From Parasulfitobacter algicola (GTDB lineage Bacteria; Pseudomonadota; Alphaproteobacteria; Rhodobacterales; Rhodobacteraceae): 64,000 bases of DNA. The notes under the pieces are model-generated. The model was not told the DNA's origin. It saw only the letters and a program-made list of their open reading frames with translations, and did no database searches. The stretch covers positions 248,001 through 312,000 of the forward strand of contig NZ_JABUFE010000003.1 in assembly GCF_013315265.1 (NCBI RefSeq), given 5' to 3'. Position numbers and translations under genes: made by a program. Every line of letters starts with the position of its first letter. Positions within the stretch are counted from its first letter, which is position 1. Below, one piece after another: positions 62,216 through 64,000 of this stretch.

Positions 62216-62727
62216 ATATCTTGCCGCACGATATCTGTGATCAAGACATCATTGGCAATGTCACCCAAAACGTTTTTTGCGACCTCACGCAACCCCATTC
62301 GCAGGGTGTTCATATTGTTGCTATTGGTGAACGTGCCTGTGAAGCCGCCCAAGTTTGCGTGATCGAACAGGATTTGTAAAAAACCATCTCGCAAACGCGG
62401 CTCGCGTTGAAAAACAGCGCTTTGCTGACCTTCTGAAATCTCAAGGCTTAGAGATAGAACGACCAAAGCACTGACAGCACCATCATCTACAATGGGCACG
62501 ACAAACTGGTTGTTCATTTTGACGTATTGAAAATCACCACTTTCTTCATATTTGGCATCGCCCTGATCATCGTCTTTCTGGGCATCTTGCGCATGGGTTT
62601 CGTCTTTTTCTCCATCGGTGTGTTCAGCCGTTTCTTCGGGTGGGGCTTTCAGAAAAATGCCCGCACCCACACCGGCGGCTGTCCCTATGCTTGCCAGCAA
62701 AAGTGGAAGGATAATTTTTTTGATCAT
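62212..62727 (-). CDS. Second FliL-family protein
   Basis: 171 residues. One transmembrane helix (IILPLLLASIGTAAGVGAGIFL), an acidic linker (HTDGEKDETHAQDAQKDDD) and a periplasmic domain with YVKMNNQFVVPIVDDGAVSALVVLSLSLEI (split) and REVAKNVLGDIANDVLITDIVRQDI at the end, as in FliL. It is distinct from the fliL at 52.5 kb in linker and C terminus. It lies downstream of flgH in the leftward flgG-flgA-flgH group, ten bases after it. Confidence 0.85.
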   Translation of the reverse strand: MIKKIILPLLLASIGTAAGVGAGIFLKAPPEETAEHTDGEKDETHAQDAQKDDDQGDAKYEESGDFQYVKMNNQFVVPIVDDGAVSALVVLSLSLEISEGQQSAVFQREPRLRDGFLQILFDHANLGGFTGTFTNSNNMNTLRMGLREVAKNVLGDIANDVLITDIVRQDI

Positions 62728-62736
62728 AATACTGTC

Positions 62737-63462
62737 CTAAAAAGGTAAAACCTTGTCGACGATTTGCTGGCCATAACGCGGTTGCTGCATATCTGAGATA
62801 TGCCCGCGCCCCCCATATGAAATCTGCGCCGATGCGATCTTATCGTACGTAATTTCATTCAACCGCGAGATATCTTCAGGCCGAACATACCCGCTGACCA
62901 GCAGTTCACGCAGTTCAAAATTGACCCGAACCTGCTGGACGCCCTGGATGGACAGCACACCGTTTGGCAATACATCCACGATCGTTGCAGCCACACGAAG
63001 CGTCAGTTTTTCGCGACGCCTGACGGACCCATCGCCTGCGGATGAACTGGACGAATCTACACGAACGGCATCTGACAATGTCGCACCTACTGGAAGCTTT
63101 GGTTCAATCCGTTGCGGGATGCCAAAAAGTGATGGCACGCTAAGACTTTCAGAACCGTTTCTGCTGCGATCAGTTGAATTTGAAATCTCGGCCCGGTCAT
63201 CGATTTCAATGACCACAGTCATGATGTCACCGCGCTGGACCGCACGACGGTCGCCCAGTAATGACTGTTTCTGGGCGCTCCAAAGTGATGCGTTGTCGAT
63301 ATTGCGGTTGGGTTCTTGGACCTGGGGCAGCGATGGCGTCAACATCGCGCGGCGTTCCCGGCTTTCTTCGGGCGGTGTGAACTTGGGTTCGCGCCCAATC
63401 GTATCAATACCTGTACAGGCACCGGTTAGGCATAAAATCGCTAAAACAGGTAGTTTTTTCAT
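62737..63462 (-). CDS. flgH: Flagellar L-ring protein FlgH
   Basis: 241 residues with a lipoprotein signal (LPVLAILCLTGAC; Cys near residue 16). L-ring signatures: GDIMTVVIEIDDRAEISNSTDRS (split), GSVRRREKLTLRVAATIVDVLPNG (split) and GYVRPEDISRLNEITYDKIASAQI (split). FlgH forms the outer-membrane bushing around the rod. Follows flgA by 12 bases in the same operon. Confidence 0.97.
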   Translation of the reverse strand: MKKLPVLAILCLTGACTGIDTIGREPKFTPPEESRERRAMLTPSLPQVQEPNRNIDNASLWSAQKQSLLGDRRAVQRGDIMTVVIEIDDRAEISNSTDRSRNGSESLSVPSLFGIPQRIEPKLPVGATLSDAVRVDSSSSSAGDGSVRRREKLTLRVAATIVDVLPNGVLSIQGVQQVRVNFELRELLVSGYVRPEDISRLNEITYDKIASAQISYGGRGHISDMQQPRYGQQIVDKVLPF

Positions 63463-63474
63463 AGAGATAAACCT

Positions 63475-63900
63475 TTATCTGGAAACAATAACTGTGCCTT
63501 GAGGGGTCACAGTACCGCTGACAGTGCTGCGGGAACTAAGATTCATGACGCGGATTAGATCGCCAATACCACCACGCCCCAATGCACGGCCTTCGGTGGC
63601 GATGGTCAGACCGCCCTGTTTGAACAGCAAAGACACAATCTGATTTCGCTCAACCAAGGCGGGCGGCCCGACCTCTCCGGGGCGGATCGGGCGGCCTGCG
63701 TATAAAACGACGCGCGCCTCTTGCCCGATGACCTGAATGGGGTCGGTAAATGCGCCAGCAACCGCAACGTCAGTCACCGTAATATCGCCAGGCGTGATGA
63801 TGGATTGCGCGCGGATCGTTTTACTTGCGATCAATGTTTCGGCCATTGCGGGCATGGCCAAGAAAGCCATAGTGAATAATATGATCAGCGGCTTTATCAT
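63475..63900 (-). CDS. flgA: Flagellar P-ring assembly chaperone FlgA
   Basis: 141 residues with a signal peptide (LIILFTMAFLAMPAMAET) and the SAF-domain core: IITPGDITVTDVAVAG, GQEARVVLYAGRPIRPGEV and GRALGRGGIGDLIRVMNLSS. It assists P-ring (FlgI) assembly in the periplasm. This is the short form of FlgA. Its ATG overlaps the flgG stop codon by 3 bases (ATGA). Confidence 0.95.
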   Translation of the reverse strand: MIKPLIILFTMAFLAMPAMAETLIASKTIRAQSIITPGDITVTDVAVAGAFTDPIQVIGQEARVVLYAGRPIRPGEVGPPALVERNQIVSLLFKQGGLTIATEGRALGRGGIGDLIRVMNLSSRSTVSGTVTPQGTVIVSR

Positions 63901-64000
63901 CGGATTTGCGTCGTCGCGCCAAGCATTTGATCGGCGGCTGTGATGACTTTTGCGTTCAGCTCATATCCGCGCTGTGCCTCAATCAATTCAGTAATTTCGC
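63897..64000 (-). CDS. flgG: Distal rod protein FlgG, C-terminal end only
   Basis: The last 33 codons of a gene entering from the right edge, read as EITELIEAQRGYELNAKVITAADQML in parts and ending TTQIR. The conserved C-terminal helix of FlgG (LIEAQRAYELN-type) and its place before flgA and flgH identify the distal rod protein. The rest lies outside the window. Confidence 0.88.
   Translation of the reverse strand, partial: EITELIEAQRGYELNAKVITAADQMLGATTQIR

Noticed and set aside
1-64000. CRISPR array, prophage, insertion sequence or integrase
   Set aside because: No regularly spaced direct repeats, transposase or integrase motifs were seen in any frame of the window.

Overview
The window looks like a chromosomal segment of a marine roseobacter (Rhodobacteraceae, Alphaproteobacteria). 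The evidence is the hom-glpX-recJ order, taurine genes (tauR, xsc, tpa) of roseobacter type, a soxBDAG sarcosine oxidase operon, a Rhodobacter-type flagellar cluster, CtrA-like TTAA-N7-TTAA boxes and a tRNA-His with the alphaproteobacterial features (no G-1, A73). Base composition is moderate over most of the window, clearly GC-richer in the sox operon (about 42.0-47.2 kb), and AT-richer in the sensor kinase and parts of the motility genes.

Layout. 1-3.4 kb: hom, glpX and the start of recJ on the minus strand. 3.5-7.9 kb: a small lipoprotein, a TetR regulator, tauR and xsc (taurine/sulfoacetaldehyde catabolism), then tRNA-His. 8.0-13.0 kb: a solute-binding protein divergent from a sensor kinase plus two stand-alone receivers, and a secreted DUF4453-like protein. 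13.3-16.9 kb: a DEAD-box helicase, then a coupled pair of a coiled-coil membrane protein and a membrane-anchored ClpP-fold protein. 16.9-22.1 kb: tpa, a fused cytosolic reductive dehalogenase and its MarR regulator. 22.2-26.3 kb: a HAD phosphatase, an MttB-family methyltransferase, and an H-NOX/diguanylate cyclase pair.

26.4-41.2 kb holds the most unusual feature: a divergent, LacI-controlled catabolic regulon. Ten tightly packed genes run leftward (ABC ATPase, HpsN-like dehydrogenase, SnoaL-like protein, SDR, LacI, second SnoaL-like protein, bicupin, epoxyalkane:CoM-transferase-like zinc enzyme, alpha/beta hydrolase, RraA-like aldolase). Five run rightward (binding protein, two permeases, third SnoaL-like protein, PhyH dioxygenase). 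Two copies of TGCA-NN-CG-NN-TGCA in the shared promoter region are the likely LacI operators. I cannot name the substrate. The gene set implies import and stepwise degradation of a small oxygenated compound, possibly a sulfonate or an ether/epoxide-like metabolite.

41.2-49.1 kb: a secreted hypothetical protein, the GC-rich soxBDAG operon containing a structured palindromic repeat, a small basic protein, the corrinoid adenosyltransferase cobO and a membrane protein. 49.1-64 kb: flagellar genes in two directions. fliF-fliH-fliN-fliP runs left. fliL, motE-like, motA, a large AMIN/repeat protein, sltF, flhA, fliR, flhB and a FliJ-like gene run right. A second fliL, flgH, flgA and flgG (cut by the window end) run left. 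Themes across the window are use of marine organosulfonates and methylated amines, B12-dependent chemistry (RdhA, CobO, and MttB by family), NO/c-di-GMP signalling and motility.
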